From contig JANWWR010000055.1 of assembly GCA_025055835.1 (NCBI GenBank), forward strand, positions 1-32,320: a stretch of DNA of 32,320 nucleotides. The letters run 5' to 3'. Below, piece by piece: positions 14,919 through 23,327 of the stretch. This stretch comes from Gemmatales bacterium (GTDB lineage: Bacteria > Planctomycetota > Planctomycetia > Gemmatales > HRBIN36). Within the stretch, counting starts at the first letter, position 1. Every line of letters begins with the position of its first letter. The position numbers were made by a program, and so were the translations under genes. Under the pieces are notes generated by a model that saw nothing but the letters and a program-made list of their open reading frames with translations, was not told the origin of the DNA and did not search any database.

Positions 14919-16049
14919 ATGTCGCTGCGCAAGTCTCATCTTGCCTTGCGTTTACGTGGCGGAGTCAGGATCAGGGGGACTCCGCGAAATGTTGCGCTTT
15001 GCGTAGTCCTCGGATTGGTGGCGGGCCTGATCCCTCTGTGGATTCAAGCTCAGCCGCCCATCGCCGGGCCAAGCCTTCCGGCTCAGGAAGACGTAGAAAT
15101 GTTGCGCCAACGCTTGCGGAGTCCCTTCTCGGTCGAAGTCGTGACGGCGGCGCGGGGCCTGGAACGGCTCGGGCCGGCTGCCAAATCGGCAGTTCCTGAC
15201 CTCAACCTCGCTTTGTTGCGCGCCAGTTTCAGCGATGAGCGGATCGCCATCGCCAAGGCCCTGGGGGCGATTGGACCAGATGCCGAGGAAGCGGCCCTGA
15301 ATCTGGCCCTGGCCCTGCGGAAGGCAGGGTTTCCCCAGGAACGCCAAGCGATCATGCGGGCCTTGGGGAAGATCGGACCCGGGGCCAGACCGGCGGTGCC
15401 GATCCTGGTCGAAATGTTGCGCAGCGGTCTGCCGGAAGAATCCCGGCTGGCGGCAGAGGTGCTGGGCGAGATCGGCCCCGCGGCCCAGGAAGCCGTTCCT
15501 GCTCTGCGCATGGCAGCGGGTAGCGGTTTCTCCCACATCAAAACCGCCGCGGCTGAGGCGCTTCAGAAGATTCAGCAGGCGGATCAGCGGTTCGGCGTCA
15601 AGGACCACGGCAGGGTCTTCAGCCCGGCAGCGGTCATGCTTGCCAACGACGAATTGCGTCGCCTGGCAACCACGGGCAAGGCCGGCGTCGTCTTGGAAAC
15701 CTACGCCAATTTTCCCGCGGACCAGGTGTCCAAGGTAACGAGCCGAATGCTGCCTGAAGGCCTGAACCTGATCGACGCCTGGGCCTTGGACCGGGTGCGA
15801 ACCGCGGATTACAATGGATTGCTCATCTTGATCTGCCGCAGCCCGTTGCAGGTCGCTGTCATGCCGACCCCGACGATGCGGAGCCAGTTCGACCCGCAGA
15901 GCTGCGCCCGATTACGAGAGCAAATCCACAACCGACTTCAAGCCCATCAGGAAGACCAGGCGCTGCGGGATGTCGTGAGCTTTCTGCGGGAGCGCTCCGG
16001 ACCCGGAACCCGGAGCGAATCCCCGGCGAAACCCACGCCGCAGCCATGA
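14919..16049 (+). CDS. Membrane-anchored HEAT-repeat protein with possible TPM-like domain
   Basis: This is a 376-residue protein. A basic N-terminus is followed by a hydrophobic helix (23-42) acting as signal or anchor, so the rest is probably outside the membrane. Residues about 60-220 hold four to five HEAT/PBS-lyase-like repeats (ERLGPAAKSAVPDL, KALGAIGPDAEEA, RALGKIGPGARPAVPIL, EVLGEIGPAAQEAVPAL). Residues about 230-360 (VFSPAAVMLANDELRRL, VVLETYANFPAD, YNGLLILICR) resemble a TPM (TLP18.3/Psb32/MOLO-1) domain; that call is tentative. ATG 14919 is chosen over in-frame ATG 14841 because GGGAG lies 7 bases upstream and the intervening bases are A-rich and look non-coding. The function is probably protein binding in the envelope. 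Confidence 0.75.
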   Translation: MSLRKSHLALRLRGGVRIRGTPRNVALCVVLGLVAGLIPLWIQAQPPIAGPSLPAQEDVEMLRQRLRSPFSVEVVTAARGLERLGPAAKSAVPDLNLALLRASFSDERIAIAKALGAIGPDAEEAALNLALALRKAGFPQERQAIMRALGKIGPGARPAVPILVEMLRSGLPEESRLAAEVLGEIGPAAQEAVPALRMAAGSGFSHIKTAAAEALQKIQQADQRFGVKDHGRVFSPAAVMLANDELRRLATTGKAGVVLETYANFPADQVSKVTSRMLPEGLNLIDAWALDRVRTADYNGLLILICRSPLQVAVMPTPTMRSQFDPQSCARLREQIHNRLQAHQEDQALRDVVSFLRERSGPGTRSESPAKPTPQP

Positions 16050-16145
16050 GCCGCCCCGAAGGCGGGGACACCTCTTGGAAGCCAGCGAACAGCCTGGGGA
16101 CGCAGACCCGGCCGAGGTCCGGGCCGTCCGGAACGGGGGAGAGGC

Positions 16146-16910
16146 ATGAATGTCCACATCACTGAACTTCTGACATTCCGTGATCCGGTCGCCGCCTGGA
16201 CCCACTTCGCCGGCTTCCTGTGGGCTTTGCTCGCCTTTGCCATCCTGTGGCGGTTGTGCGCCGGGGACCGCGTTCGGCAGATCAGTGTGGCCCTGTTCAC
16301 CGGCAGCATGGCGCTGCTCTATCTGGCCAGCGGAACGTATCACGCCCTGCGTCTGCCGCCGGAGCAGCTTGCCTTTTTCCGCATGCTGGACCACACGGCC
16401 ATCTACTGTTTGATCGCTGGCACCTACACGCCGATCTTCGTGGTTTACCTGGAAGGACGGTTCCGAACGGTGTTCCTGGCGGCCATCTGGGTTGTGGCCG
16501 TCGTCGGCAGCGTCATCAAGTGGACCTTGCCGATCAGCTATTATCCGCTCACCGTGGCGATCTACCTGGGGGTCGGTGCGTTCGGACTGATTCCCGCTCC
16601 GGTGATCGTCCGCAAGACCGGCTGGGGCGGGGCGTTCTGGGGCCTGCTCGGGGCCGGTCTGCACGGCCTGGGCGGCATTCTCGACGCCTTCGGCTGGCCG
16701 ACGCTCGCCGTGGGACGCTTCGGCTCCCACGAACTGTTCCACGTCCTGGTCTTGCTGGGCACCGCATCCCATTTCGTGTTCATGGTTCTGTATGTGGTCC
16801 CCAAGACGCGCACCGCACCAGCAAGTGTCGGACCTCGGCCCCGCTTGCACAAAGCCCCGACCGGCCCGATTTCCCATCCGGTGTCCGACCGCCAGGAAGT
16901 TGGCGTGTAA
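16146..16910 (+). CDS. Haemolysin III / PAQR family integral membrane protein
   Basis: This is a 254-residue protein with seven hydrophobic helices. The family motifs are present: SGTYH (Ser62, His66), LDHTAIY (Asp82) and SHELFHV (His195, His199). In this superfamily (HlyIII, YqfA, adiponectin receptors) three His and one Asp at these places form a zinc site, and some members are lipid amidases. The last 35 residues are a polar tail. A strong GGGGAGAGG lies just before the ATG. True haemolytic activity should not be assumed. It stands alone between the HEAT protein and the kinase on the same strand. Confidence 0.9.
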   Translation: MNVHITELLTFRDPVAAWTHFAGFLWALLAFAILWRLCAGDRVRQISVALFTGSMALLYLASGTYHALRLPPEQLAFFRMLDHTAIYCLIAGTYTPIFVVYLEGRFRTVFLAAIWVVAVVGSVIKWTLPISYYPLTVAIYLGVGAFGLIPAPVIVRKTGWGGAFWGLLGAGLHGLGGILDAFGWPTLAVGRFGSHELFHVLVLLGTASHFVFMVLYVVPKTRTAPASVGPRPRLHKAPTGPISHPVSDRQEVGV

Positions 16911-17008
16911 ACAGGCCGAATTCCCGGCAAAAGTCGATTCCGCAACCTATGCTTGGGATGAGGAACCAACGGTGCCCCGAGAGTTCGCCCCCAGGGTGCG
17001 GGAAGACC

Positions 17009-18355
17009 ATGCGCGGCAAGATCGTCCTGGGACGCTATGAAGTTGTCCGGCAGCTTGGTGAAGGCGGGATGGGCAAGGTCTATCTGGCCAAGCAGTTGGA
17101 TCTGAATCGGCCCGTGGTCCTGAAGGTCATGCACGACCACATCGCCGCGGACCCTCACTTCCGCGAACGCTTCCAGCGGGAGATGCTGCTGATGGCCCGC
17201 TTTCAGCATCCCTACGCTGTCACGCTCTACGATGCCGCCGTCAACACGGACGAAGGCCATTGCATTATCATGGAGTACGTCCGCGGGGAGACCCTGGCGA
17301 CGATTCTCCAGCGGAACCACCATCTGACGCCCTACCGCGTCGGTCGATTGCTCAGCCAGCTGTGCGAGGTGCTGCACGAAGCCCACTCCCAGGGAATCAT
17401 TCACCGCGACCTGACGCCGTCCAACCTCATGGTCCTCGACGCCGATTCGCCCTACGAAAAGATCAAGGTCATGGACTTTGGCTTGGCCAAACTGATCGAG
17501 CCGAAGTCCCTGCGTCAAATGGTGGAGATGAAATCGAGTCCCAGCAGTGGCAACGACTGCATCATCGGTACCCCGGCGTATATGTGTCCGGAACAGGCCC
17601 GGGGCGAAGAGACCGATCACCGCGGCGACATCTACAGCGTCGGGGTAATCCTGTACGAATTGCTGACCGGCCAGTTACCGTTCCGCGGCCTGTCCACGAT
17701 GGACATGCTGCTGGCCCATGCCGTGGACCATCCCCCGCCCATGCACGAAAGCCCCGTGTGGGTGCCGCCGAGCATCGAGCGGGTAGTCATGCAATGTCTG
17801 GAAAAGCGGCCTGAGAAGCGTCCCGCCAGTGCCCGGGAGCTGGCCGACCTGTACGAACGGGCATTGCGGGAGATGGAACCCGTCGCCGAAACCGAACCAG
17901 AACCCGAGCCGGACGACAAGGCCGACGAACCGCCGCCGTTGCCCGCTCAGCTCGATCCGCTCACCGCCGCCTACCAGGTCCAGGCCTGGATGCCAGAAAG
18001 CATCGCCGCCTACAAACTGCGGGGCTTCATCCACGACGTCGGCGGGCAGGTGGTCGAGAGCGTGCCGGGCAGGATTCGGGTGCTGCTGGGCGGCAAGGGC
18101 AGTGCCTATGCCGTGTCCTCGGGACGGCTGGCTTGGCTCGGTCTGGGCGGCAAAAGCGGCTTTGAAATGGAACTGCACCTCTACCAGCCGCCGGACTCCC
18201 GCCGCAGCTATTTGTGGGTGACCGTGTTCATTCGCTATCTCGGCCGCGGCTCCGATGCGGCCTGGCGGCGACAAGCCGAGCAGATTTTCCGGGACTTGCG
18301 GGGCTATCTCATCAGCAGCCAAAGCGGTGTCGTCAGTCCGCATCTTCGGCCGTGA
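17009..18355 (+). CDS. Hanks-type Ser/Thr protein kinase with novel C-terminal region
   Basis: This is a 448-residue cytoplasmic protein with no transmembrane helix. The kinase domain is at about 10-280: GEGGMG loop (17-22), Lys39, HRDLTPSN (132-139), DFG (156-158), GTPAYMCPE (188-195) and DIYSVGV. The catalytic-loop Lys of the usual HRDLKP is Thr136, and APE is CPE. An acidic Pro/Glu linker (about 290-315) leads to a 130-residue domain I do not recognise (AYKLRGFIHDVGGQVVES... YLWVTVFIRYLGRG). ATG 17009 places the start directly before the kinase fold. Upstream in-frame ATGs (for example 16950) would add a non-conserved Cys/Pro-rich stretch. It converges, with a 16-base gap, on the anti-sigma/sigma pair, hinting at a regulatory link. 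Confidence 0.9.
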   Translation: MRGKIVLGRYEVVRQLGEGGMGKVYLAKQLDLNRPVVLKVMHDHIAADPHFRERFQREMLLMARFQHPYAVTLYDAAVNTDEGHCIIMEYVRGETLATILQRNHHLTPYRVGRLLSQLCEVLHEAHSQGIIHRDLTPSNLMVLDADSPYEKIKVMDFGLAKLIEPKSLRQMVEMKSSPSSGNDCIIGTPAYMCPEQARGEETDHRGDIYSVGVILYELLTGQLPFRGLSTMDMLLAHAVDHPPPMHESPVWVPPSIERVVMQCLEKRPEKRPASARELADLYERALREMEPVAETEPEPEPDDKADEPPPLPAQLDPLTAAYQVQAWMPESIAAYKLRGFIHDVGGQVVESVPGRIRVLLGGKGSAYAVSSGRLAWLGLGGKSGFEMELHLYQPPDSRRSYLWVTVFIRYLGRGSDAAWRRQAEQIFRDLRGYLISSQSGVVSPHLRP

Positions 18356-18371
18356 GAGGCGTCGGCCCGGC

Positions 18372-18623
18372 TCAGACAGAAGCCTGCGGGAACTTCTGCT
18401 TCCACTTCTCCCGCAAAGCCTGGCGAAATCGCTCCTGGAACTCCGGCGGCATCGGGAAGGGTTCGCCGTCCTGATACAAACGGATCGTCTTGCGAAGATT
18501 GTCCACGACGACCTGACACGGATTGCACCGCGACAAATGCTCGGCAAACTCGCGGTACAAGGCCAGTACCGACTCGTCGTCCAGATAGTCGTTTAAACTC
18601 TTCAGCAGCTCTTCGCAAGTCAT
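18372..18623 (-). CDS. Small zinc-finger anti-sigma factor
   Basis: This is an 83-residue protein with the anti-sigma zinc motif HxxxCxxC (His29, Cys33, Cys36: EHLSRCNPC). Helical N- and C-terminal parts fit the ZAS fold that clamps an ECF sigma factor. It lacks a transmembrane helix, so it is soluble and would sense a cytoplasmic signal (redox or zinc state) rather than relay one across the membrane. It follows the ECF sigma gene on the same strand by 66 bases, making it the likely partner. Confidence 0.88.
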   Translation of the reverse strand: MTCEELLKSLNDYLDDESVLALYREFAEHLSRCNPCQVVVDNLRKTIRLYQDGEPFPMPPEFQERFRQALREKWKQKFPQASV

Positions 18624-18689
18624 CGCTCGTCTCCGCTAGCTACCTGGTATGATGCCGAGAAGCAGTTTTTGGTTACAGGAGTCGGCATT

Positions 18690-19355
18690 TCAATGTCGGT
18701 GATCGGGAACCAGCCGGCGAGTTTCGTCGCCAAGAACTCGGGTCAGCCTCTCCCGCAGATGCATCCGAGCCCGAAGGAGCCGAACTTTGACATTCGACTC
18801 GCTCAAGCCCAGAACTTCGGCTGTCTCACGGACTGACAGTCCCTCGACATCTCTCAGAAGAAAGACTACCCGATGTTTTTCGTCCAGGTCGGCAATCGCC
18901 TCATCGAGCAGGCCCTTCAACTCGGTTTTCTGGGCCAGCACGGCCGGATCGTCCCGCCACGGGGCAATGAACTCCGGATGCGGTACCGAAGCATAGCTAT
19001 CCGGATCATCGGCTTCGTTTTCCACGCTCATCGTCGGCAGGCCGCGACGCTTGCGGATCACCTTCAGGGCATGGTTGGCGGCGATGCGAAAAACCCAGGC
19101 GGCCACGCTGGATTCCTCGCGGAACTGATCGAGGTGTTCGATCATGCTCAAAAACGTCTGCTGGGTGACATCCTCGGCGTCATGCCGGTTGCCGAGCATC
19201 CGCATGGCCAGGCCGAAGACCCGCGGCTGGAACCGATCCACGAGTCGCTCAAAGGCCGTGAAATCTCCCGTCCGTGCCAGGCGGAACAGTTCCAGATCGT
19301 CCGACGCGGCTCGGTTCTCGGAGGACGTGACGGAACCGGAGGTTTGGAGCGGCAT
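18690..19355 (-). CDS. ECF-family RNA polymerase sigma factor
   Basis: This is a 221-residue protein. Region 2 is at about 33-100 (FTAFERLVDRFQPRVFGLA, DAEDVTQQTFL, AAWVFRIAANHAL) and region 4 at about 145-205 (LDEKHRVVFLLRDVEGLSVRETAEVLGLSESNVKVRLLRAR), the two domains of extracytoplasmic-function sigma factors. A moderately long acidic linker (DNEADDPDS-like) joins them. ATG 19355 is the only good start in frame; its Shine-Dalgarno is weak. It is followed by the small zinc anti-sigma gene, and the pair forms a probable regulatory operon. The target promoters are unknown. Confidence 0.93.
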   Translation of the reverse strand: MPLQTSGSVTSSENRAASDDLELFRLARTGDFTAFERLVDRFQPRVFGLAMRMLGNRHDAEDVTQQTFLSMIEHLDQFREESSVAAWVFRIAANHALKVIRKRRGLPTMSVENEADDPDSYASVPHPEFIAPWRDDPAVLAQKTELKGLLDEAIADLDEKHRVVFLLRDVEGLSVRETAEVLGLSESNVKVRLLRARMHLRERLTRVLGDETRRLVPDHRH

Positions 19356-19554
19356 GGCTTCAGGCCCAGGCTGAATGGTGCGTCCGTGTCAGCCGACGAC
19401 GTAGTGCTATCGCTTCTCAGCTTCCGGGTCAATGAACGGATGCCTTGCTGCTGCCAGATCTGTCCGGATTTCTCGCTTTGCAGCGAGGTCGCAATCCGCG
19501 CCTGACGGCTCGGCCCTCCGGACGTACAACGAATGCGACAGGAGGTGACTCGAC

Positions 19555-21687
19555 ATGCCGCTACGCTTCGTGTTTGGAGTGCATAACCATCAGCCCGTCG
19601 GCAATTTCGACTCTGTCTTCGAGCAGGCCTACCGCGACGGCTACACTCCGTTTCTCGATCTGATCGAGCATTACCCGGAAGTCCCGATCACGCTCCACGT
19701 CAGCGGCTGCCTGTTGGAATGGCTTCAAGCCCATCGGCCTGAGTATGTCGAACGGCTGCGGCATCTGGTTCGACAAGGGCGGATGGAAATCCTTGGCGGC
19801 GGGTTTTACGAACCGATCCTCAGCATGTTGCCGCGTTGGGATCGGCACGGTCAGATCGCCAGCTACACGGAGCATCTGCAACGCCTCTTCGACTGCCGCA
19901 TCCGCGGCATGTGGCTAGCTGAGCGCGTCTGGGAGCCTGATTTCGTCGCCGACCTGGCCGAGGCCGGCATCGAGTACACGCTTTTGGACGATTTCCATTT
20001 CCGCCAGGCTGGCCTGGACGAGGAGCAACTTTTCGGCTGGTTCCTCACCGAGGACGAAGGCCGCCTGCTCAAGGTCTGGCCGATCAGCGAGCCGATGCGC
20101 TATCTCGTTCCGTGGAAAAGCCCCGAGGAAGCCGTCGGCTATCTGCGGGAAGTGGCCCACCGTTACCGCGATCCGGTGGTGGTCTGCGCCGACGACGGGG
20201 AAAAGTTCGGAGCCTGGCCCGAGACGCACAAGCACTGCTACACGGACGGCTGGCTTTGGCGGTTCTTCGACCTGCTGCGGGCCAACCGCGACTGGATTCG
20301 CTTCTGCACACTGTCACAGGCCCTTGACGAAACCGCCTCCCAGGGCGTCGTCTATCTGCCCGATTGCAGCTACCGCGAAATGACCGAGTGGGCCTTGCCG
20401 GCGCACCGTCAGCGGCTCTACACGGAGCTAGTGCAGTCCCTGGAACACGATCCCCGCTGGCCCCGGCTGCGGTCGTTTCTCCGCGGAGGCATGTGGCGGA
20501 ACTTCCGGGCCAAGTATCCCGAAGTCCGGGAAATGTACTGCCGAATGCTTGAGACCAGTTCCCGCCTGCACTCTCTGTCCCTTCCCGCCCAGCGGCAGGC
20601 CGAGGTTGCTTCTGCACGGCAGGACCTCTATCGCGCTCAATGCAATTGCCCTTACTGGCACGGAGCCTTCGGCGGACTTTACTTGCCGCATCTTCGCAAC
20701 GCCGTTTACCACCACCTCATCAAGGCCGAAAACGCCCTGGAAAGAGTCTCCCCCGACACGCCGCCCGTGGACGCCGTGACCAGCGATTTCAATCTCGACA
20801 CGCAACCAGAAATCAAACTGCAAAACGCCCATCTCGCCGTGTACGTTGCTCCGCATCGCGGCGGCATGATCTACGAACTCGACGTTCGCCCCATCCATCA
20901 CAATCTGCTGGCAACTCTGTCTCGCCGCTACGAGGCCTATCACGACACCATCGCCAAAGTCGCTCAAGGAGCCTACGCCGAGAGCGTCGTCAGCAAAGTC
21001 GTCGAGGGCGTCCGGTTTAAGCAGACGGGGCTGGAGAAGGCCCTCATCTACGACCGCTACCAACGTAAGTCGCTCCAGGACCACTTCCTGTCGCCGAGCA
21101 CCGATCTGGCAGCGATGACTTCCCTGCATTACGAAGAACTTGGCGATTTTGTCACCGGGCCGTTTGACCACGAAGTGCAAAGCAGCGAAGAGCGCGTGCA
21201 AGTGACCCTTCGGCGTCGGGGTCAGGTAGCGGGCCGACCGCTTACGCTGACCAAGATCGTCAGCCTGAAAGGATCGGGGGAATCCCTCGGCATTCGCTAT
21301 GTGCTTGAGGACCTTCCCCGCGATTTGCGGCTCAGGTTCGCGGTTGAGTTTCAGTTCGCCGGCATGGCAGCGGGACAGGAGGACCGCTACTTCCACTACG
21401 ATGACCGGCCTCGAGCCGGGCAGTTGCAGACGCTTCAAGACGTCCCCTCGGTCCGGTGCTTCGGACTGACGGACGAATGGCTCGGACTGGACGCCACGCT
21501 GAGGTTTTCCCGTCCGACCAGCGTGTGGGCTTTTCCCATTCAAACGGTCAGCCAGTCCGAGGGGGGCTTCGAGATGGTGCATCAAAGCACGACGGTGATG
21601 CCCCACTGGCTCATCGAGGCCGACGCCTCGGGCCGCTGGGAGGCGGGACTGGAACTGACGCTGGGAGTGATTCGGCGAAGTACTTAG
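19555..21687 (+). CDS. GH57 4-alpha-glucanotransferase / alpha-amylase-like enzyme
   Basis: This is a 710-residue protein. The GH57 catalytic barrel fills about 1-380: FGVHNHQPVG near the N-terminus, the nucleophile Glu123 in WLAERVWEP and the acid/base Asp214 in CADDGEKFG. These are the same residue numbers I recall for the Thermococcus litoralis 4-alpha-glucanotransferase. The C-terminal 330 residues match the beta-sandwich domain of that type (LQNAHLAVYVAPHRGGMIYELD). It should cut and re-join alpha-1,4-glucans such as glycogen. There is no signal peptide, so it acts in the cytoplasm. A perfect AGGAGGTGA stands 7 bases before ATG 19555. The nadD gene follows closely. Family call is firm; transferase versus amylase is less so. 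Confidence 0.92.
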   Translation: MPLRFVFGVHNHQPVGNFDSVFEQAYRDGYTPFLDLIEHYPEVPITLHVSGCLLEWLQAHRPEYVERLRHLVRQGRMEILGGGFYEPILSMLPRWDRHGQIASYTEHLQRLFDCRIRGMWLAERVWEPDFVADLAEAGIEYTLLDDFHFRQAGLDEEQLFGWFLTEDEGRLLKVWPISEPMRYLVPWKSPEEAVGYLREVAHRYRDPVVVCADDGEKFGAWPETHKHCYTDGWLWRFFDLLRANRDWIRFCTLSQALDETASQGVVYLPDCSYREMTEWALPAHRQRLYTELVQSLEHDPRWPRLRSFLRGGMWRNFRAKYPEVREMYCRMLETSSRLHSLSLPAQRQAEVASARQDLYRAQCNCPYWHGAFGGLYLPHLRNAVYHHLIKAENALERVSPDTPPVDAVTSDFNLDTQPEIKLQNAHLAVYVAPHRGGMIYELDVRPIHHNLLATLSRRYEAYHDTIAKVAQGAYAESVVSKVVEGVRFKQTGLEKALIYDRYQRKSLQDHFLSPSTDLAAMTSLHYEELGDFVTGPFDHEVQSSEERVQVTLRRRGQVAGRPLTLTKIVSLKGSGESLGIRYVLEDLPRDLRLRFAVEFQFAGMAAGQEDRYFHYDDRPRAGQLQTLQDVPSVRCFGLTDEWLGLDATLRFSRPTSVWAFPIQTVSQSEGGFEMVHQSTTVMPHWLIEADASGRWEAGLELTLGVIRRST

Positions 21688-21733
21688 GCGGCGCTGGAAA
21701 TCTTCGGGTGTCTGTCCACCCACGAGGTCGGTG

Positions 21734-22312
21734 ATGCGTTTGGGGGTCTTTGGCGGGTCGTTTGATCCGGTCCACTATGGGCATTTGATTCTGGCGGAAA
21801 ACAGCCGGGAGGCGGCCCGTCTTGATCTTGTCCTGTTTGTGCCCGCTCCCCGTCCCCCGCACAAGCTGGATCGGGAGCAGACGCCCTTTTTTCGCCGCGT
21901 GGAAATGCTTGAACTGGCCATCGCCGGGCACCCAGCTTTTCAAGTCAGCCAGATCGAGAAAGACCGCCCCGGTCCCAGTTTCACCGTGGATACCCTGACG
22001 CAGTTGCAAGCGGAACGCCCCGAGGCCGAGTTGTTCCTGCTTCTCGGCTCGGACTCTTTGCAGGATTTTCCCCTGTGGTATCAGCCGGAGCGAATCGCCG
22101 AACTGGCCACGCTGGTGGTCACGTTGCGGCCCGGGGCCGAGAAGCCGACGAACCTTCCCTCCCATTTCCGCGTCCTCTGGGTGGACGCGCCGAGGATCGA
22201 CATCTCCAGCACGGACATCCGCAACCGCGTCAGAACAGGCCGGACCATCCGCTATCTTCTGCCTCGCGCTGTCGAGTGCTACATCGAAACACATCGGCTC
22301 TACCGGGACTGA
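21734..22312 (+). CDS. nadD: Nicotinate-nucleotide adenylyltransferase
   Basis: This is a 192-residue protein that transfers AMP to nicotinate mononucleotide in NAD synthesis. The nucleotidyltransferase signature GGSFDPVHYGH is near the N-terminus, and the C-terminal ISSTDIRNRVRTG motif is diagnostic. FVPAPRPPHK and SFTVDTL are also typical of NadD. Length is normal for the family. ATG 21734 is preferred over the adjoining GTG 21731, as it has better spacing to GAGG. It lies 46 bases after the GH57 gene on the same strand, so co-transcription is likely, though no metabolic tie is evident. Confidence 0.95.
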   Translation: MRLGVFGGSFDPVHYGHLILAENSREAARLDLVLFVPAPRPPHKLDREQTPFFRRVEMLELAIAGHPAFQVSQIEKDRPGPSFTVDTLTQLQAERPEAELFLLLGSDSLQDFPLWYQPERIAELATLVVTLRPGAEKPTNLPSHFRVLWVDAPRIDISSTDIRNRVRTGRTIRYLLPRAVECYIETHRLYRD

Positions 22313-22519
22313 TGCAAAGCGTGCAATCGAGCCAAACTGCGAAGCAACCCGGCATGGTGGTTTCTTGCCGGAGCGTATGCGGTCGGCCTGGTCAGGTCGT
22401 TTTAAGCGGTTGAATGGCCAGCAGTTAAGATGAAGACGGCATGATGCCGCTACCGATACCTCTATGCGGACGCACACGCCAGACCGTCGCGCCGAGGGAC
22501 AGGTCCGGGAGGTGACGCT

Positions 22520-23275
22520 GTGACGATGACCAATTCGGTCGAGACGCCGACGACGCAGGAGGCCGAGCAACTCCGCCAGCAGCTCCTGCAAGCCCAGAAG
22601 CTCAGCAGCGTCGGCACGCTCGCGTCCAGCGTTGCCCATGAGTTCAACAACATCCTCACCACGATCATCAACTACGCCAAGCTGGGACTGCGGGCCGACA
22701 GCGAATCCGCCCGCGTCAACGCTCTCGAGAAGATTCTGAAAGCCGGTCAGCGAGCCGCCGCCATCACGGGAAGCATGCTCGGCTTTGCTCGCAAGAGCAT
22801 CAATCGGCGGGAGGTCTGCGACATTGTCGCATTGGTCGAGGAAGTGCTCATCCTGACGGCCAAGGATTTGAGCAAGCACCACATCACCGTCGAGACGCGC
22901 TTCGAGGGTCGGCCCAAAGCCTGCGTCGTTCCTGGGCAGATCGAGCAGATTCTGCTTAATCTCATCATCAATGCCCGGCAGGCGATGCCACGGGGGGGAC
23001 TCTTGCGGGTCCAGGTGCGGGAAGTCCGCGAGAACAACATGGTGGAGATCCGCGTCGCCGACACCGGCTGCGGCATCCCGCCGGACAAGCTGCGCCTCAT
23101 CTTCGAGCCGTTCTACACCACGAAACAGCCCGACGAGAACGGCCACGGCGGCACCGGCCTGGGTCTGAGCGTGTGCCGACAGATCATCGAACAGCACCAC
23201 GGCCGGATTCGAGTCGAAAGCGTGGTCGGCAAAGGTTCCGTGTTCACCGTCAAATTGCCGCTGTCCAGCGAATGA
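22520..23275 (+). CDS. Sensor-less cytoplasmic histidine kinase
   Basis: This is a 251-residue protein. After a short Gln-rich helix comes the dimerisation/phospho-acceptor helix with His40 (SVAHEFNNILTTI), then the ATPase domain with N box NLIINARQAM (Asn151 region), G1 DTGCGIPP, F box FEPFYTTK and G2 GGTGLGLS. HEFNN is the NtrB/PAS-linked type. There is no transmembrane helix, PAS or GAF domain, so it must get its signal from a partner. GTG 22520 is taken as the start because GGAGG ends 7 bases before it; ATG 22526 would be 13 away. No response regulator gene is adjacent. The nearest receiver-like protein in the window (13178) lacks the acceptor Asp. Confidence 0.93.
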   Translation: MTMTNSVETPTTQEAEQLRQQLLQAQKLSSVGTLASSVAHEFNNILTTIINYAKLGLRADSESARVNALEKILKAGQRAAAITGSMLGFARKSINRREVCDIVALVEEVLILTAKDLSKHHITVETRFEGRPKACVVPGQIEQILLNLIINARQAMPRGGLLRVQVREVRENNMVEIRVADTGCGIPPDKLRLIFEPFYTTKQPDENGHGGTGLGLSVCRQIIEQHHGRIRVESVVGKGSVFTVKLPLSSE

Positions 23276-23327
23276 CGCCTTCGTGTCACCAAGCCGGCTG
23301 CATAGAGGGACCGGCGTGGCCCTTCGC

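Noticed and set aside
20428-23200. Large minus-strand frames opposite GH57, nadD and the histidine kinase
   Set aside because: The plus-strand genes have complete catalytic motifs and good ribosome-binding sites; the antisense frames have neither.
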